64,000 bases of DNA from Pseudoalteromonas shioyasakiensis (GTDB taxonomy: Bacteria > Pseudomonadota > Gammaproteobacteria > Enterobacterales > Alteromonadaceae). The stretch's first letter is position 1. Every line of letters starts with the position of its first letter. The notes under the pieces are model-generated. The model was not told the DNA's origin and did not search any database. It saw nothing but the letters and a program-made list of their open reading frames with translations. The position numbers were made by a program, and so were the translations under genes. Below are positions 30,139-40,526 of this stretch, one piece after another. The stretch is from the NCBI RefSeq assembly GCF_019134595.1, contig NZ_CP077770.1:578001-642000 (forward strand), given 5' to 3'.

Positions 30139-32568
30139 ATGCAAAAAATACCATTACTACGATATCTGCTCTTAGCTGTGCTACTTACTATGATAACTCA
30201 AGCACACGCAGCAATTAAGTCTATAAATGATTTTACTGAAAAAATGACACATTTTTCAGGCTATTTTTCATTTTACTACGATACAGAAAACGGCAAATTG
30301 TATCTTGAGGTGGATAAACTCGAGCAACAATTTTTATTACAACAAAGCCTACCTTACGGTGTTGGTTCAAATGATATTGGCTTAGATCGTGGTCAGTTAG
30401 GTGACACACATTTAGTTCAATTTGAGCGTTTTGGCGATAAGGTGATGCTAAGAGCTATTAATACTTATTACCGTGCTAATACTAATAACCTTGCGGAACA
30501 ACAAAGTATTAAAGAGGCGTTCGCATCAAGTATTTTAGCGGGCTTCAGTGTTGTAGCTCAGTCAGACACTGCTGTACTTGTGGATTACACCCCTTATTTA
30601 TTAAGCGATGTTCATGGTGTAAGCCGTCGTTTATCGGCAACCGGGCAGGGAAGTTTTAACTTAGATAGCAACCGCAGTGCAGTTTATTTAGCACGCTCAA
30701 AAGCGTTTGAAAAAAATACTGAATTAGAAGCCGTGCTTACTTTTCAAGGTAATAACCCGGGTAAGTATGTTCGCCAAGTGAGCGCAGACCCTTACGCGTT
30801 AACAGTACATATGCATCACTCATTAATTGAGTTACCGGACGATAACTACACCCCTCGCAAATTCCACCCTCAAGCAGGTTTTTGGAGCATTGAGCACAAA
30901 GATTATGCGGCAGCGCTGGGTGAGTCTATGTATGTGCGTTACATCCCGCGTCATCGTTTAGCGAAAAAAGATCCGAGCCTGCCAATCAGCGAGCCCGTTG
31001 AGCCGATTGTTTATTACTTAGATCCGGGCGTACCAGAGCCAGTTAAAACAGCGTTACTTGATGGAGCTAAATGGTGGAATGATGCCTTTAATGCAGCAGG
31101 TTATAAGAACGCATTTATTGTTAAAGTGCTCCCAGATGATGCCGACCCTATGGATATTCGCTACAACGTAATTCAATGGGTGCACCGTGCAACCCGTGGT
31201 TGGTCGTATGGCAGCTCAGTGATTGACCCTCGAACAGGCGAAATCATCAAAGGTCATGTGACACTGGGTTCACTGCGTGTTCGTCAAGACATCCTAATTG
31301 CAGAAGCATTAGCAGCCCCATATTTTGAGGGCAATGAAGTGGCTAAGCGTTTACAAGCCATGGCACTTGATCGTATTCGTCAATTAAGTGCCCATGAAGT
31401 CGGGCATACTTTAGGTATTTCGCATAACTTTGCAGCGTCAGTGGCAGACAGAGCCTCTGTGATGGATTACCCACACCCACTACTGAGCTTTAATGAGCAA
31501 GGTAAATTAGATGTAAGTCGTGGCTATGCTGCTGGCATGGGCGTGTGGGATACCCAAGTGGTCAAATACGGTTATAGCGACTTCACCAATCAAGATGAAG
31601 CACAGCAATTGGCCGCAATTTTAGCTGAGAACAAAAGCAAAGGGCTGGAATTTATTTCAGACAGTGATGCCCGTGCTCAAGGTGGTGCTCACCCAACAGG
31701 GCATTTATGGGATAACGGCAGTTCACCAAGTGATGAGCTAATGCGTGTACTTGATGTTCGTAAACAAGCACTGACGAGCTTTGGTATCGAAAACATCAAA
31801 ACAGGCACTGCTTTATCGCAATTAGAAGAAATGCTGGTGCCACTTTATTTATTCCATCGCTATCAAGTAGAGGCTGCGGTTAAACTAATTGCTGGTGTGA
31901 ATTACGAATATGAAGTTCGTGATGGCTCACAACCAAAAGGGGCGCAGGTTGTGGCAAAGCAAACACAACAAGCTGCAGTGGATGCCTTACTTGCGACATT
32001 AAAAGCTGAGAACCTTGTTTTGCCTGAGTCAGTATTAGCGCTTATTCCACCAAAAGCGTATGGTGAATCTAAATCACGCGAAAGTATTGTTGGTCGCACA
32101 GGGCTAACGCTTGATGCGATGGCACTGCCTGAGGTTGCTGCAGCACATAGCTTGAGCTTACTTTTTAATAGCCAACGCATTAACCGTTTAGCGCAGCAGC
32201 AAGCACGAAGCGATGCATTTTATGGTTTAGATACGCTATTAGCACAAACTTATCAGCAAGTTTTTGAGCAAAAAATTGCCTCAGGGATGGCGGGTAAAAT
32301 TAGCCAACGTGTGCAGCTTTTAACAGCAAAACAGTTTGCTGACTTAGTAGCAAGCAATGAGGTGGCACCCGAAGTACAAGCACAGCTTCGTTACTACTTA
32401 GCTAAACTTGCAAAGAGTTACCAGCAAGAATCAATGCTAGGCAGTGCATCCGTTGGCAACAGTGCATTTAAGCAATATTTAAGCGAGCAAATCAGCCTCT
32501 TTTTAGAAAGCGGTGAATGGCCTGCAAACTTTAAAGTGTTGCCAATGCCACCGGGTTCGCCAATTTAA
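30139..32568 (+). CDS. Secreted zinc metalloprotease (DUF5117/DUF4953 type)
   Basis: An exported protease of 809 residues. A signal peptide (YLLLAVLLTMITQAHAA) precedes a DUF5117-like beta domain (~40-230) and a catalytic domain with the extended zinc site HEVGHTLGISH (H419, E420, H423, H429) and a Met-turn VMDY (M442), a metzincin-type arrangement. The C-terminal part is helical and Gln/Ala-rich. Related proteins are widespread in marine gammaproteobacteria and Bacteroidetes, presumably degrading protein outside the cytoplasm. It is monocistronic with a terminator at 32584-32610. Confidence 0.9.
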   Translation: MQKIPLLRYLLLAVLLTMITQAHAAIKSINDFTEKMTHFSGYFSFYYDTENGKLYLEVDKLEQQFLLQQSLPYGVGSNDIGLDRGQLGDTHLVQFERFGDKVMLRAINTYYRANTNNLAEQQSIKEAFASSILAGFSVVAQSDTAVLVDYTPYLLSDVHGVSRRLSATGQGSFNLDSNRSAVYLARSKAFEKNTELEAVLTFQGNNPGKYVRQVSADPYALTVHMHHSLIELPDDNYTPRKFHPQAGFWSIEHKDYAAALGESMYVRYIPRHRLAKKDPSLPISEPVEPIVYYLDPGVPEPVKTALLDGAKWWNDAFNAAGYKNAFIVKVLPDDADPMDIRYNVIQWVHRATRGWSYGSSVIDPRTGEIIKGHVTLGSLRVRQDILIAEALAAPYFEGNEVAKRLQAMALDRIRQLSAHEVGHTLGISHNFAASVADRASVMDYPHPLLSFNEQGKLDVSRGYAAGMGVWDTQVVKYGYSDFTNQDEAQQLAAILAENKSKGLEFISDSDARAQGGAHPTGHLWDNGSSPSDELMRVLDVRKQALTSFGIENIKTGTALSQLEEMLVPLYLFHRYQVEAAVKLIAGVNYEYEVRDGSQPKGAQVVAKQTQQAAVDALLATLKAENLVLPESVLALIPPKAYGESKSRESIVGRTGLTLDAMALPEVAAAHSLSLLFNSQRINRLAQQQARSDAFYGLDTLLAQTYQQVFEQKIASGMAGKISQRVQLLTAKQFADLVASNEVAPEVQAQLRYYLAKLAKSYQQESMLGSASVGNSAFKQYLSEQISLFLESGEWPANFKVLPMPPGSPI

Positions 32569-32583
32569 TCCATTTTTACTTCA

Positions 32584-32610
32584 AAGCGCCTAGCATAGCT
32601 AGGCGTTTTA
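32584..32610 (+). terminator. Terminator after the metalloprotease gene
   Basis: AAAGCGCCTAGC and GCTAGGCGTTTT form a GC-rich stem with a 3-base loop, followed by T-rich sequence. Confidence 0.85.
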
Positions 32611-32673
32611 CTTGCATAAAATTGGATATTTGCTAATCTAGCGGCCTTCCTTTTTTGTCTTTTTGAGGTGTAT

Positions 32674-33456
32674 ATGGCGTTCTTTTCTCGCTCGTTGTTA
32701 GCAGCGGCCATTACATTCTCTAGCTTTTCCAGTTACGCAACCCTAGAAAAAAAACAATGCGATGTAGAGCTAAGCCATGGCTTAATCATCACCGATGATG
32801 TCATTCGTATTGTTGATAAAGGTCAAACCCGCGTACAGATCAACAACGATAACCAATTGTTTATACGAGGTTACTGGGTTGATTTAAGCCCAGATGAAAG
32901 CAAAGTTGTGGAGCAGTTCAGCCGCGGTATCAGGCAAACAGTCCCTGAACTTGTTGACTTGGCGACCGATGGTGTAAACCTTGGCTTAAGTGCCATCGAG
33001 CAAGTTGTTGAGGGCATGTCAGACAAAGAGCCTGAAGTGCTAAAAACTCAGCTGCAATATGTTGAGCGTGCGCTGATGGATAAATTTAAGCGTGGTGATG
33101 ACTTTTTCTTTATTGCCCCGCAGTCGCTGTCGAAAATTGATGACTTTTTTACCAAAGAAATCAGCCAAAAGATTCACTCTGCAGTCCATGGTTCACTTGG
33201 CGCTATTTTAGTCTCGCTAGGCGATGCTTTTAAATCGCGCGAAGGTAACATCGAAGACCGTATCAATGATATGGGGCAGCGTATGGATATTATCTCAACT
33301 GAAATTGACAAATCACTGCAAAAGAAAGCTGAGCAGTTAGAGATGAAAGCGTCTGAGTACTGTGAGTGTTTGAACTCATTAGATGTCACTGAATCGCGCT
33401 TACAACAAATGGTGCCTGGTATGGCCGATTTTGACTTGGTACAAATAAAGTCTTAA
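32674..33456 (+). CDS. DUF2884 family (YggN-like) secreted protein
   Basis: About 260 residues with a signal peptide (SRSLLAAAITFSSFSSYA) and a YggN/DUF2884 pattern in the mature part (CDVELSHGLIITDDVIRI, YWVDLSPDESKVVEQFSRGIRQTVPELVDLA). It is a periplasmic protein of unknown function. A C-terminal Cys pair (ECECLN region) may form a disulfide. I choose the ATG at 32674 over an in-frame GTG at 32668, because GAGG at 32665-32668 is correctly spaced for it. A shared terminator separates it from the chemoreceptor. Confidence 0.85.
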   Translation: MAFFSRSLLAAAITFSSFSSYATLEKKQCDVELSHGLIITDDVIRIVDKGQTRVQINNDNQLFIRGYWVDLSPDESKVVEQFSRGIRQTVPELVDLATDGVNLGLSAIEQVVEGMSDKEPEVLKTQLQYVERALMDKFKRGDDFFFIAPQSLSKIDDFFTKEISQKIHSAVHGSLGAILVSLGDAFKSREGNIEDRINDMGQRMDIISTEIDKSLQKKAEQLEMKASEYCECLNSLDVTESRLQQMVPGMADFDLVQIKS

Positions 33457-33466
33457 TGCGAATTTA

Positions 33467-33506
33467 AAACGAAAAAGCCCAGCAGTTGCTGGGCTTTCTC
33501 GTTTTT
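33467..33506. terminator. Bidirectional terminator between DUF2884 and chemoreceptor genes
   Basis: A long stem (GCCCAGCA with TGCTGGGC, extended by AAAACGA-type flanks) with a 2-base gap at its apex, and A/T runs on both sides. Confidence 0.9.
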
Positions 33507-33516
33507 ACTGGCTGAA

Positions 33517-35142
33517 TTAACTGAATTTAGCGGTTTCAGTTTCTAAATTGCTAGTAAGACCTTTGATCAAATCGGTCGCTGTATGGGCCTGATTTGATAC
33601 ATCAGCCGTTTGTGAAGCCGTGTCTGAGATAGTTACGATGCGTTTAGCTGTGTCTTCACCGGCATCAAGTTGCTCTTTTGCAGCGATGGCTATCTGGTGG
33701 CTCATTTGCGCGATTGCACTCAGTGAACTGGCAACGCGTTTTAGTTCTTCATTGGCTCTAGTCGACTTTTCAACGGTTTGTTCACTGGTACTAATGCTAA
33801 GCGAAACAGATGACTTGGCATCTTGGGTTGCAGCTTGCAGCTTGCCAATCATATTGCGGATTTCTTCAGTACTAGTTTGCGTGCGCTGAGCAAGCCCTCG
33901 GACTTCATCAGCAACCACCGCAAAGCCTCGTCCTTGTTCACCTGCACGGGCAGCTTCTATTGCAGCATTAAGCGCAAGTAAGTTAGTTTGCTCGGCAATA
34001 CCTTGAATAACACTCAGCACATTTGCGATGTTATTTACCTCATCATCAAGTACTTGAATGTTATTACCAGCGCTGTCAATTTGCTGCTCTAAAAGCGCAA
34101 TGGTATCAGCTGCCTCACTGGTTAAGTGGCTGGCACTTTGGCCTTGTTGTTCAGCTTCTTGCACTGAATAAGCTGCTTGTTCAGCATGTTCCACAACGGT
34201 TTGTGCTGAGGCTGTTAACTCAGTAATAGCTGAAGCAACCATTTGGGTTTCTTCGTTTAGGCTACGAGTCAGTTTGTCGAGCTCAACAGAGCGTGATTCG
34301 TTATCAACACTTTGATTTTTTAAGCTATCTGTAACGCCTTTAATACCACCGACAACGCCACGTAAACCTTGCTGCATGTAATGCATGGCAGCAATAATGC
34401 TCTCAGGTGGGGCATCTTGGCGAATATGTGAGTTTAAGTTGCCACGAGAGACGTTTTTTACAATACCGATTACTTCATCAATTTCGCCGCCTAAGGCATT
34501 GGTAAGCGATGAACCAAAACGAGCAATGGCAAAGGTCAGTGCAATGGCAATAAGCATTGATAAGCCCAGCAACCACTTTGCGGTATTCCAATAACGTTCA
34601 TCAACTTCTTTAGCGCTAATACCAGTACCAACATACCAGCCAAACAGCGGTGTTTTTTGTACTACAGAGGTTAAATCAACGGTTTCACCATCTCGCACTG
34701 AATCCCAGTGATAGGTGATGATTTTATTGGTAGTGTTACCCACGAGATTTTCGACCATACGGCCGATACTGTTGCCGCTGGCATCTTTAAAATCGTTAAA
34801 GCTGGTGCCGTGTAGTTCTGGGTCGTGCGGTGTGGCGACAAAATCTAAGTTGTTGTCGACGACGTAGACATATTCTGAGTCGTGGTATTTATTTTCACGA
34901 AGCACCTGAATAGCGAGTTTCTTTGCTTGTGCTTCTTCGAGTTGATTGTTTTTAACCATCAACTCAAATTGCTCAACAATATTGGTGGTGCTCTTCATGA
35001 GCTGGTTGATACGCGCGATGTTGTCGCTTTCGCTGGCATGGCGTAAAGATTGTAAGCCAAGTAACGCTATCGCAGATAACGCAATAAACATAGCGATAGC
35101 AAATAAGGTGATTTTTGTTTTTAAAGCTAGTCCTGATAACAC
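33517..35142 (-). CDS. Methyl-accepting chemotaxis protein with Cache sensor
   Basis: A transmembrane chemoreceptor of 541 residues. TM1 ~10-28, a periplasmic single Cache domain ([30 protein letters not shown] and [12 protein letters not shown] are typical sCache_2 segments), TM2 ~190-210, HAMP, then the signalling domain with the invariant hairpin [21 protein letters not shown] and [15 protein letters not shown]. It would control the CheA kinase in response to a small ligand, often an organic acid for sCache_2. The start is GTG with AGGAGG upstream. No che genes lie nearby. Confidence 0.94.
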   Translation of the reverse strand: MLSGLALKTKITLFAIAMFIALSAIALLGLQSLRHASESDNIARINQLMKSTTNIVEQFELMVKNNQLEEAQAKKLAIQVLRENKYHDSEYVYVVDNNLDFVATPHDPELHGTSFNDFKDASGNSIGRMVENLVGNTTNKIITYHWDSVRDGETVDLTSVVQKTPLFGWYVGTGISAKEVDERYWNTAKWLLGLSMLIAIALTFAIARFGSSLTNALGGEIDEVIGIVKNVSRGNLNSHIRQDAPPESIIAAMHYMQQGLRGVVGGIKGVTDSLKNQSVDNESRSVELDKLTRSLNEETQMVASAITELTASAQTVVEHAEQAAYSVQEAEQQGQSASHLTSEAADTIALLEQQIDSAGNNIQVLDDEVNNIANVLSVIQGIAEQTNLLALNAAIEAARAGEQGRGFAVVADEVRGLAQRTQTSTEEIRNMIGKLQAATQDAKSSVSLSISTSEQTVEKSTRANEELKRVASSLSAIAQMSHQIAIAAKEQLDAGEDTAKRIVTISDTASQTADVSNQAHTATDLIKGLTSNLETETAKFS

Positions 35143-35245
35143 AGTCAGCCTCCTTTATTATTTCCCCTGTTAACTTTTACCACGTTTGTCTGGTTTTATT
35201 AAGGAAAAATGACAGCGTTATCATGACTTTTGCTCAAGTACCTAT

Positions 35246-35944
35246 TTAGAGCTTCAGTTCGGCTTCTGTAAGGGCTCTATATTCACCGCTTGCAAGGCTT
35301 TCATCAAGTGTGATGTCAGCTATTTTTTCACGATGTAATTCAACAACTTTATTACCTACAGCGGCAAGCATTCGCTTAACTTGATGGTATTTACCTTCAC
35401 AAATTGAAAGGCGTAAGCTGTAGCTTGCAAGTTTTTCAACAATCGCAGGGCGAGTTAGCTCTTTTTCGTTGTGCAATTGCACCCCTTGCTCTAACGCTGC
35501 AATCGCTTCATCATCAATAGGTTCTTGAGTTTCAACTAAATACGTTTTGAATTTGTTGTGCTTTGGTGCTGTAATTTTATGTGACCAGTCGCCATCATTG
35601 GTGATGATCACTAACCCTGTGGTATCGATATCTAAGCGACCTGCAACATGAAAGTCGCTCATGTTTGGCTCATCAAGTAAATCGAATACAGTCGGGTGAA
35701 GGTCATCTTTGTTGGCACATACATAGCCTGCTGGCTTATGTAGCATGAAGTAACGCTTACCTAGAAATACCAGAGGCTCACCTTGCCAGCGAATATCATC
35801 ATCTTGTGTTACAGACAAATCGAATGAGGTAATCACCTCACCATTAACAGTGGCGTATTTGCGTTTAATACCAGCTCTGGTCTTACTGCGCGGTAACTCA
35901 GCAATATGGCTAATAAATTTATCTAAACGGCATGGAAATTTCAT
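35246..35944 (-). CDS. rsuA: 16S rRNA pseudouridine(516) synthase
   Basis: RsuA isomerises U516 of 16S rRNA to pseudouridine during 30S assembly. An N-terminal S4-like RNA-binding domain (RLDKFISHIAELPRSKTRAGIKR) is followed by the catalytic domain with GRLDIDTTGLVI (catalytic Asp in RLDxDT) and the RsuA-type run GKYHQVKRMLAAVGNKVVELHR. The whole resembles E. coli RsuA more than RluB/E/F. I start at the ATG at 35944 (232 aa); an in-frame GTG at 35953 adds three residues and cannot be excluded. Confidence 0.94.
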   Translation of the reverse strand: MKFPCRLDKFISHIAELPRSKTRAGIKRKYATVNGEVITSFDLSVTQDDDIRWQGEPLVFLGKRYFMLHKPAGYVCANKDDLHPTVFDLLDEPNMSDFHVAGRLDIDTTGLVIITNDGDWSHKITAPKHNKFKTYLVETQEPIDDEAIAALEQGVQLHNEKELTRPAIVEKLASYSLRLSICEGKYHQVKRMLAAVGNKVVELHREKIADITLDESLASGEYRALTEAELKL

Positions 35945-36002
35945 TGGGATCACATTTTTAGTCGGCTACAATGGCGGCGAGTATAGCGGATACTAGTTAC
36001 CT

Positions 36003-37115
36003 ATGACAGTACAGCAAGGACAAATATTACAGCATTACCAAGCGCAAATAGCCAAAGGTGATTTGCAAGAAGACCGTGCCCAGCGCACAGCGATAAATGC
36101 TCTTGATAATCTAGCCACAGAACTGGCTGCACCAAGCCATTGGTGGCACAGCGCTAAGCCAATAAAAGGGGTTTATTTATATGGCCCAGTAGGGCGTGGT
36201 AAATCCATGTTAATGGACGTGTTTTTCAAGCTTGTTAACATTGAAGCTAAGCAGCGTTTGCACTTTCACCATTTTATGAAGCAAGTGCATGAGCGCTTAA
36301 CTCAGTTGCAAGGGCAGAAAAATCCGCTAACGGTGATTGCTAAAGAGTGGGCAGAGCACATTCGCTTGATTTGTTTTGATGAGTTTTTTGTGTCTGATAT
36401 TGGCGATGCCATGATCTTGGGTGGCTTATTCAAAGCCCTGTTTGAGCAGCAAGTAGTGTTAGTCGCAACGTCGAACTGCCAACCAGAGCAGTTATATCGC
36501 AATGGTTTACAGCGAGCACGATTTTTACCCACTATCGACTTATTAAATGGGCATTGCCATGTTTTAAGTGTTGAAGGCGACACCGATCATCGCTTTCGTT
36601 TTGGCAAACAAACCGAACATTATTTTATTGATAACAAAGAGGCGCTAACAGAGCGCTTTTTGCAGCAAGAGCAAGCAGTACAAAGGCAAACAACGATAGA
36701 GGTTTGCCACCGCGAGCTTAGCTGTTTAATGCAAGCTCAAGACGCTATTATGTTTGATTTTATGACGCTTTGCTCAGGACCTAGAAGCACCGCGGATTAT
36801 ATTTATTTAGCAGAGCGCTTTCAGCGGGTGTATTTACTCAATGTGCCGGTGATGGGGCGAGGAGCAACAGGCAAACAAATTGTGCACGGCATTGAAGATA
36901 GTTATCAGCGAGAAAAGCAGGACTTACAAGAACATTTTTTAGATGATGAAGCACGGCGCTTTATTGCTTTGGTTGATGAGTTTTATGATCGCAACCGATT
37001 ACTGGTGATTTCGGCCGAGCTGGGTATAAGCGATTTATATCAAGGACAAAAACTGGCCTTTGAATATGCACGTACTGAGTCTCGATTAGTCGAGATGCAA
37101 AGCTGGAAAAGATAA
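36003..37115 (+). CDS. zapE: Cell division protein ZapE (AFG1-like ATPase)
   Basis: A P-loop ATPase of 370 residues that associates with the Z ring and destabilises FtsZ polymers at late division. Walker A is GPVGRGKSM (G61 onward), Walker B is IRLICFDEFFVSD, and sensor-1 VATSNCQPEQLY follows, all of the AFG1/ZapE family. Cytosolic, with no membrane segment. It is divergent from rsuA, 58 bases apart, and ends in a terminator hairpin overlapping the stop codon. Confidence 0.93.
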   Translation: MTVQQGQILQHYQAQIAKGDLQEDRAQRTAINALDNLATELAAPSHWWHSAKPIKGVYLYGPVGRGKSMLMDVFFKLVNIEAKQRLHFHHFMKQVHERLTQLQGQKNPLTVIAKEWAEHIRLICFDEFFVSDIGDAMILGGLFKALFEQQVVLVATSNCQPEQLYRNGLQRARFLPTIDLLNGHCHVLSVEGDTDHRFRFGKQTEHYFIDNKEALTERFLQQEQAVQRQTTIEVCHRELSCLMQAQDAIMFDFMTLCSGPRSTADYIYLAERFQRVYLLNVPVMGRGATGKQIVHGIEDSYQREKQDLQEHFLDDEARRFIALVDEFYDRNRLLVISAELGISDLYQGQKLAFEYARTESRLVEMQSWKR

Positions 37116-37140
37116 AAGGCGCAATAAACATGCGCCTTTG
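37114..37140 (+). terminator. Terminator after zapE
   Basis: AAAGGCGCA and TGCGCCTTT form a stem around the loop ATAAACA; the arm includes the end of the zapE stop codon. Confidence 0.75.
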
Positions 37141-37175
37141 TTGTCAGCCTAGCTGGGGATCTTCATATGAAACAG

Positions 37176-40100
37176 TTAAAAGCTATATTGAGCACCTACA
37201 TATACGTAGCGACCAGCACCACCGCCGTATGCGCTGTAGTAGTTACCACGGCCATATGGATAAAAGTCACCTTTATTATCAAACACGTTATTCACACCAC
37301 CGAATACGCGCAATTGGCTCTGCTCACCAAGTGACATGGTGTAAGACGCGGAAAGGCTGTGTTTTAAGAACGAGCCATAATCTTGGTAGGCAAGTTTTTC
37401 TGGATTACTTATACAAGTATCTGCACCAGCTTCACAGCGGGCATCGTTTTCGGCAATATACTCTTGATAGTCTTCTTCAAGACTCTGGCTTGCTTTAAAC
37501 GAGCCTAAGTAATTTGTGCGCCAGCGAATACGCAAGTTATCGTTACGCCATGTAAGCGACATTGAGGCTTTATCTTTGCTGCTGCCGTAACCTGCGTAGT
37601 GACTGGTTACTAAACTCCCATCAAGGCCTTCATAAGTTTGCGAGTTTTCGATTACATGGTTGTAATCTAGCTTAAATGACAACTGACCTAGGTTATCTAA
37701 GTCTAATTTGTACTGTGCAACCACATCATAGCCACGAGCAGTTAGCTCATCGAGGTTATATTGACGCTGAAGAATTTTGATAATGTTACCTTCGCTATTA
37801 CGGGTAATGTCATTACAAAATACGTTGTCTTCACCCCATGCTGCTTCTGAGTCATAACATTCACGCATGATGTTTTCATTGCTGATCTGCGAAATCGCAT
37901 CAACAATAGCAATATCGTAGTAATCAACGGCAAGATTAAAGTTTTCTAAAAAGGCAGGAGCCACTGTCACACCAAAGGTATAAGTATCAGCGGTTTCTTC
38001 TTTTAGATTTTCGTTACCTGCCCCTGGAGAGTAACTGTTGTTCTCATCGCTAAATTCAAAGTCTGGATCAGCAGCAAGTTGTGCAGCTAAAGTAGGCTCT
38101 TTGCGGCAGTTATCGTGACCTGGTTTAGTTGATGTTGCCGTTAAACCGTCACAAATATCATCATAGCTGTCGTAATCGCCACGTGCTGGTGACATAAGCT
38201 CGGTGATCGTTGGCGCACGTTGAGCTCGGGCGTAGTTCGCTCTAAATGCATAGCCTTCAACTGGCTCCCAAAATATACCTAGTTTGTAGCTGGCAACAGT
38301 ATTGACGTTTTCCATGCTGTAGTTAGCTAAACGTAATGAAGTTTCTGCACTTAAATTTTTTGCTAAAGGAGCATCTTTTAAAAGTGGGATCGCAAGCTCT
38401 GCAAAGGCTTCATAGACCTCAACTTCACCATAAAAATTTGGTACATAGTTGAAGGTAATACCGCCTGCTTTCATGTCGTCGCTGGTTGACAGGTCTTGGC
38501 TATCTTTACGGTATTCGCCACCAAATACAGCAGATACAGATCCTGCTGGTAATTCAAATAAATCACCTGCTACGTAGCCGACCACGCCGTATTGTTTTAT
38601 TTCGGTATCAATAATTGGATTAGTGCGGATCCAAGCTGCCATCTCTTCGGTGATAGAGCCTTCACCAAATAAGTTAATTGGTACACATCCTTCAGCGCGA
38701 GCAGCTTCATCAATACATTGAATGGTGCCATCTGCTAATTCTTCTGCTTGCAAAGCTTGATTAAGTTTTACGGTATTTAATTCATTGCTACGAATTTGGT
38801 GTTGAGTAAAACGACCATAACTTGCAGATAGATCCCAGTCCCACTCGTCGTTAAATAATGTGCCTTGAAGACCTGCCCAACTACGAATGGTTTTACGGGT
38901 ATTATCAGTGCTGATATTACCCACTTCACTGAAGCGGCGATCCCAATAAATACGATCTTTATATGGGTTGGCATCGAGGATTTCTTGCGGAACATATGGG
39001 TTGTCGATTGGGATGTAACCTGGTGCTACATCTGCAAGGGGCTCGCCCGTAGTAGGGTCGTAACGCGGTACATACGCACCTTCGTATTCATCTTCAGGCG
39101 ATTTATTGTTAAAAGAGCCACTTTCACTGTATTGAACTTGCGCGTAAAACATTACATCGTCAGTTAAGTCGTAATCAATTTTAACTGCAGCAGATACGTT
39201 ATCGCTTGGTACATCAAGCATCACGTATTGATTTGAATTCACACCGTAAATTTCTTCGTTGCCTTTCCAGTCATCACGTAGAGTTTGACCGTCATACCAA
39301 AATTGTGTGTCGTTGTTTTTATTTTCTAAGAATACACCGCCCGGAATACCATCACTTTTGCTAACCCAATCAGCTTGCGTGATGTCACGCATACATTGAT
39401 CGCCATTTGCTGTTTGCATTACATTACACATGCGATCTGGATCGTAATCATAACTATCTTCAATTTGTGCGCGTTTACGATCGTAAAAAGTCATGCCGAA
39501 ATCACGGTCCCAGTTGGCACTGAAATAGGCGTAACCGCGATCTTCAGCAAACGAGGTACCGTAGTTTAAATCAAGGGTAAATTCTTTACCGCCGCCATCG
39601 GTGGTTTCACCAGTGTTCGCCTTAAAATCAAAGCCTTCTTTTTTTGATTGGGTGATAATATTCACCACACCGGCTACGGCATCGGCACCATAGGTTGCAG
39701 ATGCACCGCCACTGATTATTTCCACGCGCTCAACCATACCGCTAGGAATGGTATTTAAACTGACATAGTTGCCACTGTAGCTGTTTGAAACAACACGACG
39801 ACCATCAATCAGTGTCAGGGTACGGTTAGCGCCTAAATCTCTAAGTTGAACCGTTGATAAACCGGTCGCTGAAACACTTGATTGGCTGGTGGTATTACCT
39901 ATGCTCTCACTAAGAGCAGGCATGTTATCAACCAAAATATCTGATAAGTTGGTTAAACCTGTATCGGCAATGGCTTCGCGGTCCATTGTGACCAGTGGTG
40001 TTGGAATTGAAAAGCTATCGCGTTTAATACGTGAACCCGTAACAACGATTTTTTCAGGCTCTTCAGTTTGTTCATTAGCTGCTGGAGTGGTGTTGGCAGG

Positions 40101-40196
40101 GCGGGCAATCTCAGCCTCATTGGCAAATGCATGTTGGCTAAAACCACTGGCAACAGCAAGTGCAATAGCACAAGGTTTGGTTAGTAGATTTCTCAC
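37176..40196 (-). CDS. TonB-dependent receptor (large, peptide/oligosaccharide type)
   Basis: An outer-membrane receptor of 1006 residues. Signal peptide (IALAVASGFSQHAFA), a spacer rich in Pro/Ala/Thr, a TonB-box-like EKIVVTGSRIKRDSF, a plug (LVTMDREAIADTGLTNLSDIL, LRDLGANRTLTLIDGRRV, VERVEIISGGASATYGADAVAGVVNIIT) and a long barrel ending VYVGAQYSF. The large size and the GSRI / LDGRRV plug style match Caulobacter/Colwellia-type receptors for oligosaccharides or peptides rather than siderophores; the ligand is unknown. The start is GTG, with AGGAACGCC upstream. It is divergent from the CadC-like regulator at 40527, a plausible controller. Confidence 0.92.
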   Translation of the reverse strand: MRNLLTKPCAIALAVASGFSQHAFANEAEIARPANTTPAANEQTEEPEKIVVTGSRIKRDSFSIPTPLVTMDREAIADTGLTNLSDILVDNMPALSESIGNTTSQSSVSATGLSTVQLRDLGANRTLTLIDGRRVVSNSYSGNYVSLNTIPSGMVERVEIISGGASATYGADAVAGVVNIITQSKKEGFDFKANTGETTDGGGKEFTLDLNYGTSFAEDRGYAYFSANWDRDFGMTFYDRKRAQIEDSYDYDPDRMCNVMQTANGDQCMRDITQADWVSKSDGIPGGVFLENKNNDTQFWYDGQTLRDDWKGNEEIYGVNSNQYVMLDVPSDNVSAAVKIDYDLTDDVMFYAQVQYSESGSFNNKSPEDEYEGAYVPRYDPTTGEPLADVAPGYIPIDNPYVPQEILDANPYKDRIYWDRRFSEVGNISTDNTRKTIRSWAGLQGTLFNDEWDWDLSASYGRFTQHQIRSNELNTVKLNQALQAEELADGTIQCIDEAARAEGCVPINLFGEGSITEEMAAWIRTNPIIDTEIKQYGVVGYVAGDLFELPAGSVSAVFGGEYRKDSQDLSTSDDMKAGGITFNYVPNFYGEVEVYEAFAELAIPLLKDAPLAKNLSAETSLRLANYSMENVNTVASYKLGIFWEPVEGYAFRANYARAQRAPTITELMSPARGDYDSYDDICDGLTATSTKPGHDNCRKEPTLAAQLAADPDFEFSDENNSYSPGAGNENLKEETADTYTFGVTVAPAFLENFNLAVDYYDIAIVDAISQISNENIMRECYDSEAAWGEDNVFCNDITRNSEGNIIKILQRQYNLDELTARGYDVVAQYKLDLDNLGQLSFKLDYNHVIENSQTYEGLDGSLVTSHYAGYGSSKDKASMSLTWRNDNLRIRWRTNYLGSFKASQSLEEDYQEYIAENDARCEAGADTCISNPEKLAYQDYGSFLKHSLSASYTMSLGEQSQLRVFGGVNNVFDNKGDFYPYGRGNYYSAYGGGAGRYVYVGAQYSF

Positions 40197-40526
40197 AGGC
40201 GTTCCTAGTTGTTTTATTTTTAGTTTTTAGAACCAGAGTGATGCTCTTTTTAAGGGCAGTTAAAATTTACAGTGAGCAACACTCTGGTTGGTCGGTATTG
40301 ACATAAAAATTTTTATAGAAATGTGAACCTAACTACAATCTTAGGTGGCTCGTTTATGTCTCTATTTTATATCTATTGAATATCTATTTATTTAAAATCA
40401 GTGGTTTAAGAAATGTTCATTGTTAACTGTTTTGCAACGTTAAAGCTGGTGAAAGGGCTGCTTTTACGATAAATTGATAGGGCTTTATACTGCTGTACTT
40501 CTAAAATGGGGTTTTATTTAGAGTAA
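40197..40526. other. 330-bp divergent intergenic region with a 10-bp inverted repeat
   Basis: It separates the TonB receptor from the CadC-like regulator and must hold both promoters. It is very AT-rich. A perfect inverted repeat AACCAGAGTG / CACTCTGGTT occupies 40231-40240 and 40280-40289, 39 bases apart, within the probable receptor leader. No ORF is credible. Confidence 0.6.
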
